Assembly: GCA_021299465.1 (NCBI GenBank)
Contig: JAJTHB010000005.1
Span: forward strand, 72,456-136,455
Source: Rickettsiales bacterium
Lineage (GTDB): Bacteria > Pseudomonadota > Alphaproteobacteria > Rickettsiales > SXRF01
Direction of reading: 5' to 3'
Length of the DNA stretch: 64,000 nt
In this document: positions 8,343 to 17,803 of the stretch, one piece after another
How positions within the stretch are numbered: the stretch's first letter is position 1
Layout: the number at the start of each line of letters is the position of its first letter
Notes under the pieces: model-generated
Told to the model about the DNA's origin: nothing
The model's input: the letters and a program-made list of their open reading frames with translations, nothing else
The model's database searches: none
Translations under genes and position numbers: made by a program

Positions 8343-10067
8343 ATGCGAAAATCCCCTAAAAACCTTGTTTTTTTACTTGCTGTCCTGTTTGGAAGCGCTG
8401 TTTTCAGTTTGCAGGCATCGGCTCAGGAACAGGCTGATTATTCAAATGATATTAGTCTTACGGGCAGCTTTCTTGCCAGCCAGTTTGCACGGTCTTCGGG
8501 TGATATTGATGGCGCAATTCACTATCTTAAACGTGTACATAAGAAACAGCCTGACGATATCGAGATAGCTGGCCAGCTTATTAGCCTCATGCTGCTTGAC
8601 GGACAAGTCAAGGAGGCAAGTCAGATCGTATCCAAGCTTAAGAATGGTTTTGAGAAGGATCCACTTATCCTTCTGGTTCGTATTCTGCATGAAATTAAGG
8701 ACAACAATATCAATCAAGCAGCGGCTTATGTCGATGATGCATTCGAATCAGGTGTTGGGCAATTATGGCTTCCACTCATTTCATCATGGATTGATGTTGT
8801 TCAATATCCGCCAACGGAACCTGTTACAATACAGCAGTTTAGTGGAAATCTAAGTCGCTCTGTGCCAATTCTTCACTATCAGTTAGCGCTCATCAATGAG
8901 CATGCGGGTTTTTACGAAGCTGCTGCAGGAAATTTTAAGGATGCTATTGAGAATCCCAAAAATCCTCCGACCCGTGTCATGGAACAATTACTTCGCTTCT
9001 ATAGCCAGCATGAATCCCCCGCATTACTTAAACCAATTGTCGTGGATTATCTGGCCATACACCCAGAAATGGCGGTTGGCGGTAAACTACCAAAATTTAG
9101 CATACAGGATGGCGTTGCAGAGGTTTTATATAGTATGGGCAGTGTTATGCGTGCTGCCGGTATAGCACACGACGCTCTTGCATATCTGCAGCTGGCTTTA
9201 TTTGTTAAGCCTGATTTGCAAGTCGCGCACATGGCACTTGGGGATGCCTACGGCGATGCCATGATGTATGAGCGGGCAAATACTAAAGCATACAGTAAGA
9301 TTAAAGCTGGTGATCGTAACTATGCCAATGCTCAAATTCGGTATGCTGTGAATTTAGAGCGTCTTGGGGATTTGCCTGCTGCCCTTCGTTCGCTTGACAA
9401 GTTATCCAAGGATAAAAATACGGTTAATCTTGCCCTGACTACCAAGGGTGATTTGTTGAGATCGAATCATCGTTATGATGAAGCTATTCATGCCTATAGT
9501 TCGGTACTCAATTCGTTTGATCAGCTTGGAAAAGATGATTGGGCATTGCTATTTGCGCGCGCAGTCTGTTTTGAGCGCACGGGTAAGTGGGAGGATGCAG
9601 AAAATGACTTGCTGAAAGCATTGGTTGTATCACCCGATCAACCCGATGTACTGAACTACCTAGGTTTTAGCTGGTTGGTGCGCGGCTATAAAGTAGAAGA
9701 AGCATCGGGGATGATTGAAAAGGCTCTCGCGGCAAGACCAAATGATCCGCATATTATTGATAGCATGGGCTGGGCACTTTATATACGCGGGCAATATAAT
9801 GATGCAGCCAAGTATATGGAGCGTGCGGTAAGCCTTATTCCGAGCGATCCTACGGTCAATGACCATTTAGGGGATATATATTGGAAGTTGGGAAGGAAGA
9901 CGGAGGCGCGTTATCAGTGGGAGCGTTCACTTAGTTACAAGCCAGATGAAAAGCTTGCCCAGCTTATCGCAAAGAAGCTTGAGAATGGTCTTGATGCTAA
10001 CGCGGCAAAGAAAACGCTTACTCCTGTGATTGTTTCTGATCAGGGTAGTAAGACACTTGTTCCTTAA
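8343..10067 (+). CDS. Exported TPR-repeat protein
   Basis: 574 aa. An N-terminal signal peptide (NLVFLLAVLFGSAVFSLQ, cleavage near ASA-QEQ) is followed almost entirely by tetratricopeptide repeats; recognisable units include SGDIDGAIHYLKRVHKKQPD, RYDEAIHAYSSVLNSF, WEDAENDLLKALVVSPDQPD and YNDAAKYMERAVSLIPSDP. TPR proteins are scaffolds for protein complexes, here in the periplasm or anchored to the outer membrane. Its stop lies 8 bp before ispE, as in many alphaproteobacteria where a TPR protein precedes ispE. No catalytic domain is visible, so the partner is unknown. Confidence 0.88.
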   Translation: MRKSPKNLVFLLAVLFGSAVFSLQASAQEQADYSNDISLTGSFLASQFARSSGDIDGAIHYLKRVHKKQPDDIEIAGQLISLMLLDGQVKEASQIVSKLKNGFEKDPLILLVRILHEIKDNNINQAAAYVDDAFESGVGQLWLPLISSWIDVVQYPPTEPVTIQQFSGNLSRSVPILHYQLALINEHAGFYEAAAGNFKDAIENPKNPPTRVMEQLLRFYSQHESPALLKPIVVDYLAIHPEMAVGGKLPKFSIQDGVAEVLYSMGSVMRAAGIAHDALAYLQLALFVKPDLQVAHMALGDAYGDAMMYERANTKAYSKIKAGDRNYANAQIRYAVNLERLGDLPAALRSLDKLSKDKNTVNLALTTKGDLLRSNHRYDEAIHAYSSVLNSFDQLGKDDWALLFARAVCFERTGKWEDAENDLLKALVVSPDQPDVLNYLGFSWLVRGYKVEEASGMIEKALAARPNDPHIIDSMGWALYIRGQYNDAAKYMERAVSLIPSDPTVNDHLGDIYWKLGRKTEARYQWERSLSYKPDEKLAQLIAKKLENGLDANAAKKTLTPVIVSDQGSKTLVP

Positions 10068-10075
10068 GCTTTGCC

Positions 10076-10927
10076 ATGCAACTTAAGGCGCCTGCAAAAC
10101 TTAATCTGTATCTACATATCACGGGGCGTCGCCCGGATGGTTATCACCTGCTGGATAGCCTGGTTTCGTTTCTTGATCTTAGTGATGAGCTTTTTATTGA
10201 AGCATCGCCTGAGCTAAAACTCGAGCTAAGCGGTCCTTTCTCGCAAGGGCTTTCTGAGCAAGATAACCTCGTACTTGATGCTGTAAGGCTTGTTAGAAAA
10301 AACTTCAATATCGACAGCAATGTTAAAATCTTACTCAAAAAGAATATTCCCTTTGGTGCTGGTCTTGGCGGCGGGTCATCGGATGCAGCCAGTGTTCTGC
10401 TGGGGCTTAATGACCTTTGGAAACTGAATCTCAGCGACAAGCAGCTCGCAGAAATCGCCATACAACTTGGCAGCGATGTGGTGGTTTGTCTTGGGCGCAG
10501 GCCAGCCTATATCAATGGTATCGGTGAAATCATTGAGCCATGCAGCATTCATTTTAACGGGGCGGTCTTGCTCGTTAATCCTAAAGTTATGCTGCCTACT
10601 TCATCTGTTTATAAGGCATTTGGCGGTTCATATCGTCCGTTACAACCCAAGCTTAAGCAACTGGATCGAGATGCGCTTATTCGTTGTCTCCAATCAACCA
10701 GCAATGATCTCACCGGTGCAGCCATAACGCTGTGTCCTTCTGTGGGAGATGTTTTGGAAAACCTCGCTCTTAGTCCTGGCCTTGTAATTGCGCGTATGTC
10801 TGGTAGTGGTTCGACATGTTTTGGTATTTATGAAGACTTAAATGCGGCGCGCGCTGCTATGGAATGGCTGAAAATAAAATATCCTGATTACTGGTATCAC
10901 GTAGCGCAATTGAGGTCGTATGCCTAA
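10076..10927 (+). CDS. ispE: 4-diphosphocytidyl-2-C-methyl-D-erythritol kinase
   Basis: Phosphorylates CDP-ME in the non-mevalonate isoprenoid pathway. 283 aa, standard length. GHMP-kinase signatures: N-terminal KAPAKLNLYLHI with the catalytic Lys, the ATP-binding glycine-rich loop FGAGLGGGSSDAASVLLG (93-110), and the C-terminal ARMSGSGSTCFGIY. Cotranscribed with the preceding TPR gene (8 bp gap) and overlapping the following 132-aa gene by 8 bp. The pathway's terminal enzyme, ispH, is also in this window at 56278-57243. Confidence 0.96.
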   Translation: MQLKAPAKLNLYLHITGRRPDGYHLLDSLVSFLDLSDELFIEASPELKLELSGPFSQGLSEQDNLVLDAVRLVRKNFNIDSNVKILLKKNIPFGAGLGGGSSDAASVLLGLNDLWKLNLSDKQLAEIAIQLGSDVVVCLGRRPAYINGIGEIIEPCSIHFNGAVLLVNPKVMLPTSSVYKAFGGSYRPLQPKLKQLDRDALIRCLQSTSNDLTGAAITLCPSVGDVLENLALSPGLVIARMSGSGSTCFGIYEDLNAARAAMEWLKIKYPDYWYHVAQLRSYA

Positions 10928-11318
10928 GCGTAACAAGGTTCGCTATGTTGCAAAACCCATCAAAAGAATAGAGATTCTGCTCACAGGCAGGGTTTGGCTG
11001 CAGTTTTTTGATGAAGCTATCTCGGAAAAGGCTGCAAAAGGCGATGTCGTATTTTACGCGCACTACACGAGCCATAATGCTCCCGTCGATGGTGGGTATG
11101 ATGAGACGGGTTATGTCGGCTACTTAAAACTAGATGTATTTGATGGTAAGAAATGGTGCCCGATCCTCGTGACAGAAATATTTGAAGATTCAGAACACCA
11201 CTTCAGCAAACGTGAAAAAGCGTATGATACCTTCCTGCTTTGCAAGGAAAGGATTGAGGCGCTGCAAGGAAGAGTCTTGCTAAGAACGTATCGAGAGCAT
11301 TACGCTCTCGATACTTAG
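10920..11318 (+). CDS. Hypothetical protein, 132 aa
   Basis: Not recognised. The ATG overlaps the ispE stop region by 8 bp, so it is translationally coupled. The protein starts with a basic tail (MPKRNKVRYVAKPIKRIE), then a mixed alpha/beta region rich in aromatic residues (VWLQFFDEAI, VVFYAHYTSHNAP, YVGYLKLDVFDG). There is no signal peptide and no membrane span. The last codons lie in a perfect 11-bp inverted repeat that probably ends the transcript, so terminator and C-terminus are encoded by the same bases. Confidence 0.7.
   Translation: MPKRNKVRYVAKPIKRIEILLTGRVWLQFFDEAISEKAAKGDVVFYAHYTSHNAPVDGGYDETGYVGYLKLDVFDGKKWCPILVTEIFEDSEHHFSKREKAYDTFLLCKERIEALQGRVLLRTYREHYALDT
11288..11314 (+). 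terminator. Perfect 11-bp hairpin overlapping the 3' end of the 132-aa gene
   Basis: Arms GTATCGAGAGC (11288-11298) and GCTCTCGATAC (11304-11314) are fully complementary with a 5-nt loop ATTAC. The hairpin ends two bases before the stop codon TAG (11316-11318) and is followed by a modestly T-rich stretch (TTAGTTTCTC) rather than a full T-run. As it sits between convergent genes it could serve both strands. It is the only convergent junction in the window with a gap. Confidence 0.6.
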
Positions 11319-11334
11319 TTTCTCAGGCTTATAA

Positions 11335-12216
11335 CTACTGTTTTGGTGCTTCTGCGGGCTTGCCAGCTTCTTTAGCGGCTTCCGCTGCTAAGGCTTCATC
11401 AGCTGCCTTTAGCGCTTCATGTGGATCTTTACCGGCACGAACGGCGGCAACCATTTTCTTGATGGTTGGAAGATCAACTGCGCCAGGTGTAATTGAATTA
11501 CCCATGATGATGGCAGGTGTACCGCTGACGCCAAGCGCTCCTGCGATCTCACGGTTTTTGTCTAGAATGGCTGTGATTTCTGGCTTTGCCATTTCAGCTT
11601 TTACCTTCGTCGCGTCGGCACCGACTTTTTTAGCGGTATCCAGCAGCATTTTCTCATCAAACTTGACATTGGCTTTCATCAATTCTTGATGGAAGGCAAA
11701 GTATTTATCTTTTGCAACGCGGTTCACTGCCAGAGCGACCCGGGCAGCTGTGACTGAGTCATCGCTTAAGATTGGAAATTCCTTGAAGACAAAACGTACT
11801 TTTTTATCTTCTTTCATGAGATCGTTGATGACCGGCAACATATGTTTGCAGTATCCGCAATGATAATCAAAAAACTCCACAATTGTTACGTCAGCATCGT
11901 TTGGCCCAATCACAGGTGAATCAGGATTATTGAACAGATCATTTGTATGTTTTTTAAGACCTTCCGAAGCTTTTTGTTTTGCATCAGCTTCCTGTTTTTC
12001 ACGAAGTCTTTTAGCCACTTCCATGATAATTTCTGGTTCGTTTAACAACGCCTCTTTAACCAGAGCTGGTATCTCACCGCGCGTAACTGGTTGACTTGCA
12101 TTGGCAGCGGTGGCAGGGGCTGCAGCAGGCGCTTGGGCAAATGCAGGTGCAGAACAAAATGCGGCAAGCATGGCCGCAGCAAATAACGAGTGGTTAGTGG
12201 TGCGAAACAAAATCAT
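11335..12216 (-). CDS. DsbA/DsbG-like periplasmic thioredoxin protein (CGYC)
   Basis: 293 aa exported disulfide oxidoreductase. Signal peptide MILFRTTNHSLFAAAMLAAF ends at CSAPAFA-QAP; an Ala/Pro linker and a helical region with EPEIIMEVAKRLREKQ follow; the thioredoxin domain carries CGYC in FFDYHCGYCKHMLP and the cis-Pro loop VSGTPAIIMG, then an Ala-rich tail. The layout matches alphaproteobacterial DsbA proteins with an N-terminal helical extension (Com1-like). The ATG at 12216 is chosen because GGAGG sits seven bases before it and the signal peptide begins there. Its upstream neighbour, an M48 protease, ends 56 bp earlier on the same strand. Confidence 0.92.
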   Translation of the reverse strand: MILFRTTNHSLFAAAMLAAFCSAPAFAQAPAAAPATAANASQPVTRGEIPALVKEALLNEPEIIMEVAKRLREKQEADAKQKASEGLKKHTNDLFNNPDSPVIGPNDADVTIVEFFDYHCGYCKHMLPVINDLMKEDKKVRFVFKEFPILSDDSVTAARVALAVNRVAKDKYFAFHQELMKANVKFDEKMLLDTAKKVGADATKVKAEMAKPEITAILDKNREIAGALGVSGTPAIIMGNSITPGAVDLPTIKKMVAAVRAGKDPHEALKAADEALAAEAAKEAGKPAEAPKQ

Positions 12217-12272
12217 GGATCCTCCAGAATTAAAGTTCGAACATCCTAAGTTTGCCGCACCGCTTTGTATAG

Positions 12273-13658
12273 TCAATTTTTTAGCGACGCGCTGTTTTCT
12301 TCTTTATCTTTTTTTAACTTGGTTGCTTGTTCTTTTAGATCAAGAGCGCGCTGGCGACTCGGTGATTCTTCTTTAAGCATCAGTAATGCCTGTTCGATTC
12401 TGGCCATTGCATCGTCGGGCTCATTTTGCAGCAGGGCTTCTTCTGCTAGCGCAAGGTTAGAAAGACCAAGATTATTTTGTTTGCCATAAGCCGTTGCAAG
12501 GAATCGCCAAGTTTGAGAATTGCTTCTTTCAAGGTTTGATGCTTTTTCCAAATGCCTGATGGCCTGTGCAATATCGGCATTCTTTTGTGCCAGCTCCACC
12601 TTCCCAAGATCGGTAAGGATTAGGGCATTGTTTGGCATGAGCCGGTTGGCTTGTTGATAGGCAACAAGTGATTCTTCGGGGCGATTATTTTCAAACAGCA
12701 TCTGTCCTTTGAGATCATATAAAAAAGCATCGTTTTTATTTTCGGCTATCAGGCTTTCAAGCTCAGACAGCGCGCGGTTAATGTCAGGCATTTTGTAATA
12801 TGCGATGGATCGTGCCATACGCGCAGCCAGGCTTGTATTACTTGCCGGATATTTCTGTAAAGTGCGCTCAGGCGAATGAAGAAATGCGAAAAGTTTGGCA
12901 GTCATGCGTTGATGCGGCTCAATAAAGCTTTTCGGGTAAGTGCCTTCCTCAATTTTTGAGTTTGCGATGTGGTTACGCACATGTTCAACACGCTCAGCAT
13001 TGAGGGGGTGGCTCATCATATAGGGATCGGGCCTGCCGCCACGCATGCGTTCATTGCGTTGCAACAGCTGAAATGTCTTAAGCATACCCTGTGCAGAGAT
13101 GCCGAGCTTATCCAGATAACGCAGTGCAGCCTGATCCGCGGCTTCTTCGTGAGTGCGCGTGTATGCCAGGAAATTACGCACCAGCGTATTTTGTCCTCCG
13201 CTAATGATCGCGGCAGCTGCTTCGGGTTTTCCTGTTGCTGCCGCTGCGGCTGCTCCCAGTACAACGCTCATGATTGTTCCAAGCTGCGCATCTTTTAATT
13301 TCTCGCCGCCACGCGCCAGATGTCCGCCTGCAATATGGCCTGTCTCGTGTGCTATTACGCCAATCAGCATGTCGGGCGTTTCTGACGCAAGAATAAGTCC
13401 AGTCACGAGGAACATATTCGCGCCGCCAGCTACAAACGCATTAATCGAGCCGTCGTTGACAATGAAAATATTGACGGCTCTAGGCTGCAGGCCTGCAACC
13501 TTAAACACGGGGTCAGCAAATAACCTCAGCGTATGCTCGGTTTCAGCATCGCGAATCAGTGGTACGGCATGTGCATTGGCGGCAGCAAAAAAAATTACCA
13601 TTAAGCACAGGCAAACTACTTTACCATACCATCCAGCAGGTGCTTGCCAGTTAATCAT
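12273..13658 (-). CDS. M48-family metalloprotease with TPR domain (BepA-like)
   Basis: 461 aa periplasmic zinc protease probably involved in outer-membrane protein quality control. Signal peptide (VVCLCLMVIFFAAANAHA), a catalytic domain with the zinc motif HETGH in IGVIAHETGHIAGGH and the third ligand region THEEAADQAALRYL, the MMSHPLNAERVEH motif, then C-terminal tetratricopeptide repeats (about 290-440). Its ATG overlaps the last codons of RNase E, so it is coupled to that gene. BepA in E. coli has the same order of M48 plus TPR. Confidence 0.93.
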   Translation of the reverse strand: MINWQAPAGWYGKVVCLCLMVIFFAAANAHAVPLIRDAETEHTLRLFADPVFKVAGLQPRAVNIFIVNDGSINAFVAGGANMFLVTGLILASETPDMLIGVIAHETGHIAGGHLARGGEKLKDAQLGTIMSVVLGAAAAAATGKPEAAAAIISGGQNTLVRNFLAYTRTHEEAADQAALRYLDKLGISAQGMLKTFQLLQRNERMRGGRPDPYMMSHPLNAERVEHVRNHIANSKIEEGTYPKSFIEPHQRMTAKLFAFLHSPERTLQKYPASNTSLAARMARSIAYYKMPDINRALSELESLIAENKNDAFLYDLKGQMLFENNRPEESLVAYQQANRLMPNNALILTDLGKVELAQKNADIAQAIRHLEKASNLERSNSQTWRFLATAYGKQNNLGLSNLALAEEALLQNEPDDAMARIEQALLMLKEESPSRQRALDLKEQATKLKKDKEENSASLKN

Positions 13659-16242
13659 CCAGCTGAATCATCTTCTGCCACCAACCCTTTTTAGCTGGAG
13701 CATTTGGATCTCTTGGCGTTGAGGGAGGTGGAGCAGGGGGCTGCACCATGACGACTGGCTCTAGCGAAGGGGTTGCAAACGCGGTTTGAACAGGCGCTGC
13801 TTCCTGTGATGCAAAGGCAGGAAGGTCTGAGCGAACCATTTGCTCATTATCATTATTCGCATAGGTCGTGTTGTTATTGGAACCTTGGCTCTGTCTTTCA
13901 CGGCCCCCACGGTCCCGCCAGCGACGTCGACCGCGTCCTTCACGACGAGGCTCTTTTTCCTGATGATCCGCGCTATTCGAATTAGTCTGTATTGGCTCCA
14001 AACTATCTTCTGGTGCGGTTGTCACATCTTGATCAGTAGCTTGAAACTCAGGGCGATCTTTGCGGAATCTTCCGCCACGGCGGCCACGTCCGCGTCCACG
14101 TTGACGGCGTCCTGTGCTCCTCAACTCAGGGTTTGATTCATTTGCTGCTTCGCTTGGAAATAGCGGTTCGTTGGCATCAATGATATCTTCCTGCGGCTCA
14201 TGGCTCATTTCTTCCAGTATGGTATCAGCCTTAACCGGTGCGGACTCATGTTCACGGATACGGTCACGACCTCGGCCGCGACCTTTGTTGCGATCATAAT
14301 TTTGGCTTCGCTCGTTTCCTGAGCGACGCATTTTCTCCATGTTGAAATCAGAACTCGCCAGCTCGCTATCAATCAGTATTTGAATGGTAACATTATGGCG
14401 TTCTTCGATGCTGTTTAGGTTGTCCCGTTTTGTATTGAGCAAATGAAGCGCAACGGCTTGTGGTAGGATAAGACGAAGGCTGCTCCAGCTGCCGCTAGCT
14501 GCTTCTTTTTCTAGTGCACGAATCATCTGAATACTCAAAGATTCATTTGAACGAACATAACCTCGGCCAGCGCAATGCAAGCATTGCATCATGTTGGTTT
14601 CTGAAATGCTTGGGCGTAGACGCTGGCGAGACATTTCAAGCAAGCCAAACGGACTGATGCGGCCGAGCTGAATTTTAGCGCGATCCATTTTTAGGGCATC
14701 TTTGAGGGCTTTCTCAACGGCGCGACGATTGCGTGATTCCATCATATCGATGAAGTCAATGACGATAAGGCCTGCCAGATCTCTTAAGCGCAACTGTCTT
14801 GCAACTTCTGCAGCAGCTTCCAGATTGGTTTTGGTTGCTGTTTCTTCGATGTTACGCTCACCGGTAGCGCGGCCTGAGTTAACGTCTATCGAGATCAAAG
14901 CTTCCGTAGGGTTGATGACGATGTAACCGCCGGAGCGAAGTTTAACCACTTCATCATGCATCGATAGCAATTGATCTTCGATCGTGTGAGCATAGAAAAG
15001 TGGTACTGATTCCTGATGATGCTTTATCTTAGGCGTATGGCTGGGTAGTAATAATTTCATGAAATCGCGCGCGATTTCATAACCATCATCACCCTCAATC
15101 ACTAATTCATCAATATCGTTTGTGTATTGATCGCGGATCGCACGTTTAATCACATCGCTTTCTTCATAGATTAGCGCCGGTGCATTCGAGCGAAGGGTAT
15201 CTTCACGAATACGGTTCCATAGTTTGACTAAGTAATCATAATCGCGCTTGATTTCAGCTCGCGTTCGATCCATGCCTGCTGTGCGAATAATTACGCTCAT
15301 GCCTTGCGCTAATTTAAGCTCTGTTGATATTGCTTTTAAACGCTTGCGATCATCGGCACTGGCAATTTTTCTTGAAATACCGCCGTCTTTTGGTGAGTTT
15401 GGCATTAATACGCAGTAGCGACCGGCAAGTGATAAATAGGTGGTGAGTGATGCGCCCTTATTTCCGCGCTCTTCTTTAATCACCTGTATCAGTACGACCT
15501 GGCCACGGCGGATAACCTCCTGAATTTTATAACGCCTTGAGAAGCGGTTCTTTGGGCGACGATTTTGAATCTCTTCTTCTTCATTTGATATTGTTTCAAC
15601 GGCTTCAGAGAGCGCTTCTGACGGGCTAGAGGCGTCAGATCCTGCCGCGCTATCAGGATTTTGAAGATCGGTTGCAACAAGCTGCTGATCCATAGTTTCC
15701 ATGATGGGGGCTGGCTCTTCAATAAGCACAGTGGACGATGCCTCCTCGGCAACAAATACTGGCCTGTCATCTTCCTGTGAAAGCTCTGACTCAGGTAGTT
15801 CCTCAATGGCAGGAGCAAGCGGTAACGATGCTTCTGAAAGGTCGCCTTCATGTGTATCTAATTGATGATCGCCTTGAGACTGTATGTCTTGTTCGCCCGC
15901 TTCGTTTGAAAATGATTCGGCCTGATTTTCGTTGTTATCGGGCTCTTCAGCATGAGATTGCTCGGTTTCTTCCATGAGCCGTTTGCGATCCGATGTAGGG
16001 ATCTGGTAGTAATCGGGATGTATCTCAGAAAACGGAAGAAAGCCCTGCTTTCCAGCCCCATATTCAACAAATGCCGCTTGAAGCGACGGTTCTACGCGCG
16101 TGATTTTTGCGAGGTAGATATTACCCTTAACTTGTTTTTTGCTGCTGCTGACAAAATCGTAATCAACGATTTTTCCGTTATCAACAATGACAACACGCGT
16201 TTCTTCGGGGTGTAACGCGTCGATTAACATTTTCTTGGCCAT
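13651..16242 (-). CDS. rne: Ribonuclease E/G family endoribonuclease, RNase E type
   Basis: 863 aa core enzyme of mRNA decay and rRNA processing. S1 domain GNIYLAKITRVEPSLQAAFV near residues 40-70; an acidic insertion (about 90-220) splits this region, as in alphaproteobacterial RNase E. The catalytic DNase-I-like part has ISIDVNSGRATGERN and LIVIDFIDMME (metal-binding Asp). The zinc link is CLHCAGRGYV. The C-terminal part is basic and arginine/glycine-rich (RRQRGRGRGRRGG), ending KKGWWQKM; a GWW motif binds PNPase in Caulobacter. ATG at 16242 with AGGAG upstream chosen over a longer frame. Followed by the M48 protease with 8-bp overlap. Confidence 0.96.
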   Translation of the reverse strand: MAKKMLIDALHPEETRVVIVDNGKIVDYDFVSSSKKQVKGNIYLAKITRVEPSLQAAFVEYGAGKQGFLPFSEIHPDYYQIPTSDRKRLMEETEQSHAEEPDNNENQAESFSNEAGEQDIQSQGDHQLDTHEGDLSEASLPLAPAIEELPESELSQEDDRPVFVAEEASSTVLIEEPAPIMETMDQQLVATDLQNPDSAAGSDASSPSEALSEAVETISNEEEEIQNRRPKNRFSRRYKIQEVIRRGQVVLIQVIKEERGNKGASLTTYLSLAGRYCVLMPNSPKDGGISRKIASADDRKRLKAISTELKLAQGMSVIIRTAGMDRTRAEIKRDYDYLVKLWNRIREDTLRSNAPALIYEESDVIKRAIRDQYTNDIDELVIEGDDGYEIARDFMKLLLPSHTPKIKHHQESVPLFYAHTIEDQLLSMHDEVVKLRSGGYIVINPTEALISIDVNSGRATGERNIEETATKTNLEAAAEVARQLRLRDLAGLIVIDFIDMMESRNRRAVEKALKDALKMDRAKIQLGRISPFGLLEMSRQRLRPSISETNMMQCLHCAGRGYVRSNESLSIQMIRALEKEAASGSWSSLRLILPQAVALHLLNTKRDNLNSIEERHNVTIQILIDSELASSDFNMEKMRRSGNERSQNYDRNKGRGRGRDRIREHESAPVKADTILEEMSHEPQEDIIDANEPLFPSEAANESNPELRSTGRRQRGRGRGRRGGRFRKDRPEFQATDQDVTTAPEDSLEPIQTNSNSADHQEKEPRREGRGRRRWRDRGGRERQSQGSNNNTTYANNDNEQMVRSDLPAFASQEAAPVQTAFATPSLEPVVMVQPPAPPPSTPRDPNAPAKKGWWQKMIQLDD

Positions 16243-16663
16243 GAGGCTGCTCCTGTAAAAAAGCAACTCAAAAGCCGGTTACCAGCAACTTACAATATAT
16301 TACCAAACAACGAAAAAAAACCAGTAACTCCAACGAGGTAATGAACGCTCGGTGATAGTACTGAATGACTGTTGTGGTTGTATGGTGAATTTTTCATCGA
16401 ATCGCTGGCGACTGGCTCAATAGAGTCGCAATGTTTGTATAATTCCTGTTTATCCCAATAGGCTCCTCCGGATATGCACCTGCATTATCTGACAGAAACG
16501 CCTACAAAAAATTCCTTGTGCTTAGAAAAGTACCTAATCACAAAAAACACTATAGCGTGAAAAATAAATTATACAATCTTTGAATAATGCAACTTCACTT
16601 TAGCTTTTTTTTTGCGTATGAATTAAACCATCGTTATCAAATGCGGCGTATAGAACTAAACCA
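16243..16663. promoter_or_regulatory. 421-bp divergent intergenic region between rne and the amidase gene
   Basis: The longest non-coding stretch here. On the rne side it would give a 5' leader of about 300 nt, which fits the autoregulated leaders known for rne. A perfect TATAAT on the minus strand (16568-16573) is the best -10, but no good -35 is at 16-18 bp. A hairpin with arms GCGACT (16408-16413) and AGTCGC (16424-16429) lies in the leader. T-runs on either side (16603-16614; 16313-16320 on the other strand) lack strong stems. TTAA-N7-TTAT at 16623-16637 is one mismatch from a CtrA box. I found no small gene. Confidence 0.45.
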
Positions 16664-17803
16664 ATGAAAAACATAATTATTTTATTTTTCCTTGGTATTG
16701 TTACCTATTTTATTCTGCCGTTTTTTTCAGCAAGCGCCTCAGTACTTTCAATAGAGACAGATGATAGCTCTGAAACAATCATTTTGAGCCTGGGCGATAT
16801 AGGTGATTATAAGGCGTTTATGCTGCCTAATCCTGATCGCCTGGTATTGGATGTGGTTGTTGCTAGTCCGCCAAAGTCGATCGCACTTCCAAAAGATTAC
16901 ACTAAAGGTCTGATTAAAACAGTCAGAAGTGGTCGCTTTGACAGCCAAACCAATCGGTATGTATTTGAACTTCATAGCAAAACAAAAATACTTAAAGAGC
17001 AATTTGATGAGAGGGCCTCTGAATTAATCATTGAGCTGGCTTCACCGCGCTCATCACGATTAGCGTCCAGCAAAACTAAGCTAGCCAAACCAACCAAACC
17101 ACCAGCAAAATCGAAGTATGTTGTCATCATTGATCCGGGGCATGGCGGTCAGGATCCTGGCGCTATTGGGCCAAAAGGCACGCGCGAGAAAGATATCGTT
17201 TTAGAATATGCCAAAGCATTGCAAAACAGGCTAATAAAGTCCGGTAAGTATAAAGTCGTCATTACCAGAGAGGGCGATCGTTTTATTGCGCTCCGCGACA
17301 GGGTCGCGATTGCAAGAAAGGCAGGGGGCGATATTTTTCTATCACTCCATGCGGACTCGGCTCCCAATGACGAAGCGCGTGGATTGTCCGTTTATACTGT
17401 ATCGGAAAAAGCATCCGATAAAGAGGCTGAAGATCTTGCGGCAAGGGAAAATAAAGCTGATATTATTGCCGGCATTGATCTTTCCGGCGAGCGTGAGGAT
17501 GTAGCTGGTATTCTGATTTCACTAGCACAACGAGAAACTAAGAACAATTCTGCTACGCTTGCTGATGTATTGGTTGTCGCACTTAATGACAAGGTGCGTT
17601 TGTTACAAAACACCCATAGGTTTGCGGGGTTTGCTGTTCTTAAAGCGCCTGATATTCCATCAGTATTGATTGAAATAGGTTTCCTGTCACACCCTGAGGA
17701 AGAAAAATTACTCAAGACCCGTTCATATCGTGAAAAAGTGGTAAGCGGTATCGCTGAGGGCATAGACAAGTACTTCGAAAAGCTACCCATGGGCAAACCA
17801 TGA
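16664..17803 (+). CDS. N-acetylmuramoyl-L-alanine amidase with AMIN domain (AmiC-like)
   Basis: Cleaves the stem peptide from MurNAc in the periplasm, needed for daughter-cell separation. 379 aa: signal peptide (IIILFFLGIVTYFILPFFSASA), AMIN domain (about 25-125) for septal targeting, a basic linker, and an amidase_3 domain with zinc ligands in VIIDPGHGGQDPGA, the Glu of REKDIVLEYAKAL, FLSLHADSAP and the catalytic Glu in SVLIEIGFLSHPEE. Overlaps the downstream PBP1A gene by ATGA, so hydrolase and synthase of peptidoglycan are translationally coupled, an arrangement common in alphaproteobacteria. Confidence 0.95.
   Translation: MKNIIILFFLGIVTYFILPFFSASASVLSIETDDSSETIILSLGDIGDYKAFMLPNPDRLVLDVVVASPPKSIALPKDYTKGLIKTVRSGRFDSQTNRYVFELHSKTKILKEQFDERASELIIELASPRSSRLASSKTKLAKPTKPPAKSKYVVIIDPGHGGQDPGAIGPKGTREKDIVLEYAKALQNRLIKSGKYKVVITREGDRFIALRDRVAIARKAGGDIFLSLHADSAPNDEARGLSVYTVSEKASDKEAEDLAARENKADIIAGIDLSGEREDVAGILISLAQRETKNNSATLADVLVVALNDKVRLLQNTHRFAGFAVLKAPDIPSVLIEIGFLSHPEEEKLLKTRSYREKVVSGIAEGIDKYFEKLPMGKP

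Noticed and set aside
13153-13722. Long plus-strand reading frame of 189 codons
   Set aside because: Lies antisense to the M48 protease and the RNase E 3' end; low-complexity Ala/Ser composition typical of a shadow frame.
16623-16637. CtrA box (TTAA-N7-TTAA) upstream of the amidase gene
   Set aside because: Only TTAA-N7-TTAT, one mismatch in a short AT-rich motif; similar half-sites (22859-22866) occur by chance. CtrA control is plausible given CckA but not shown.
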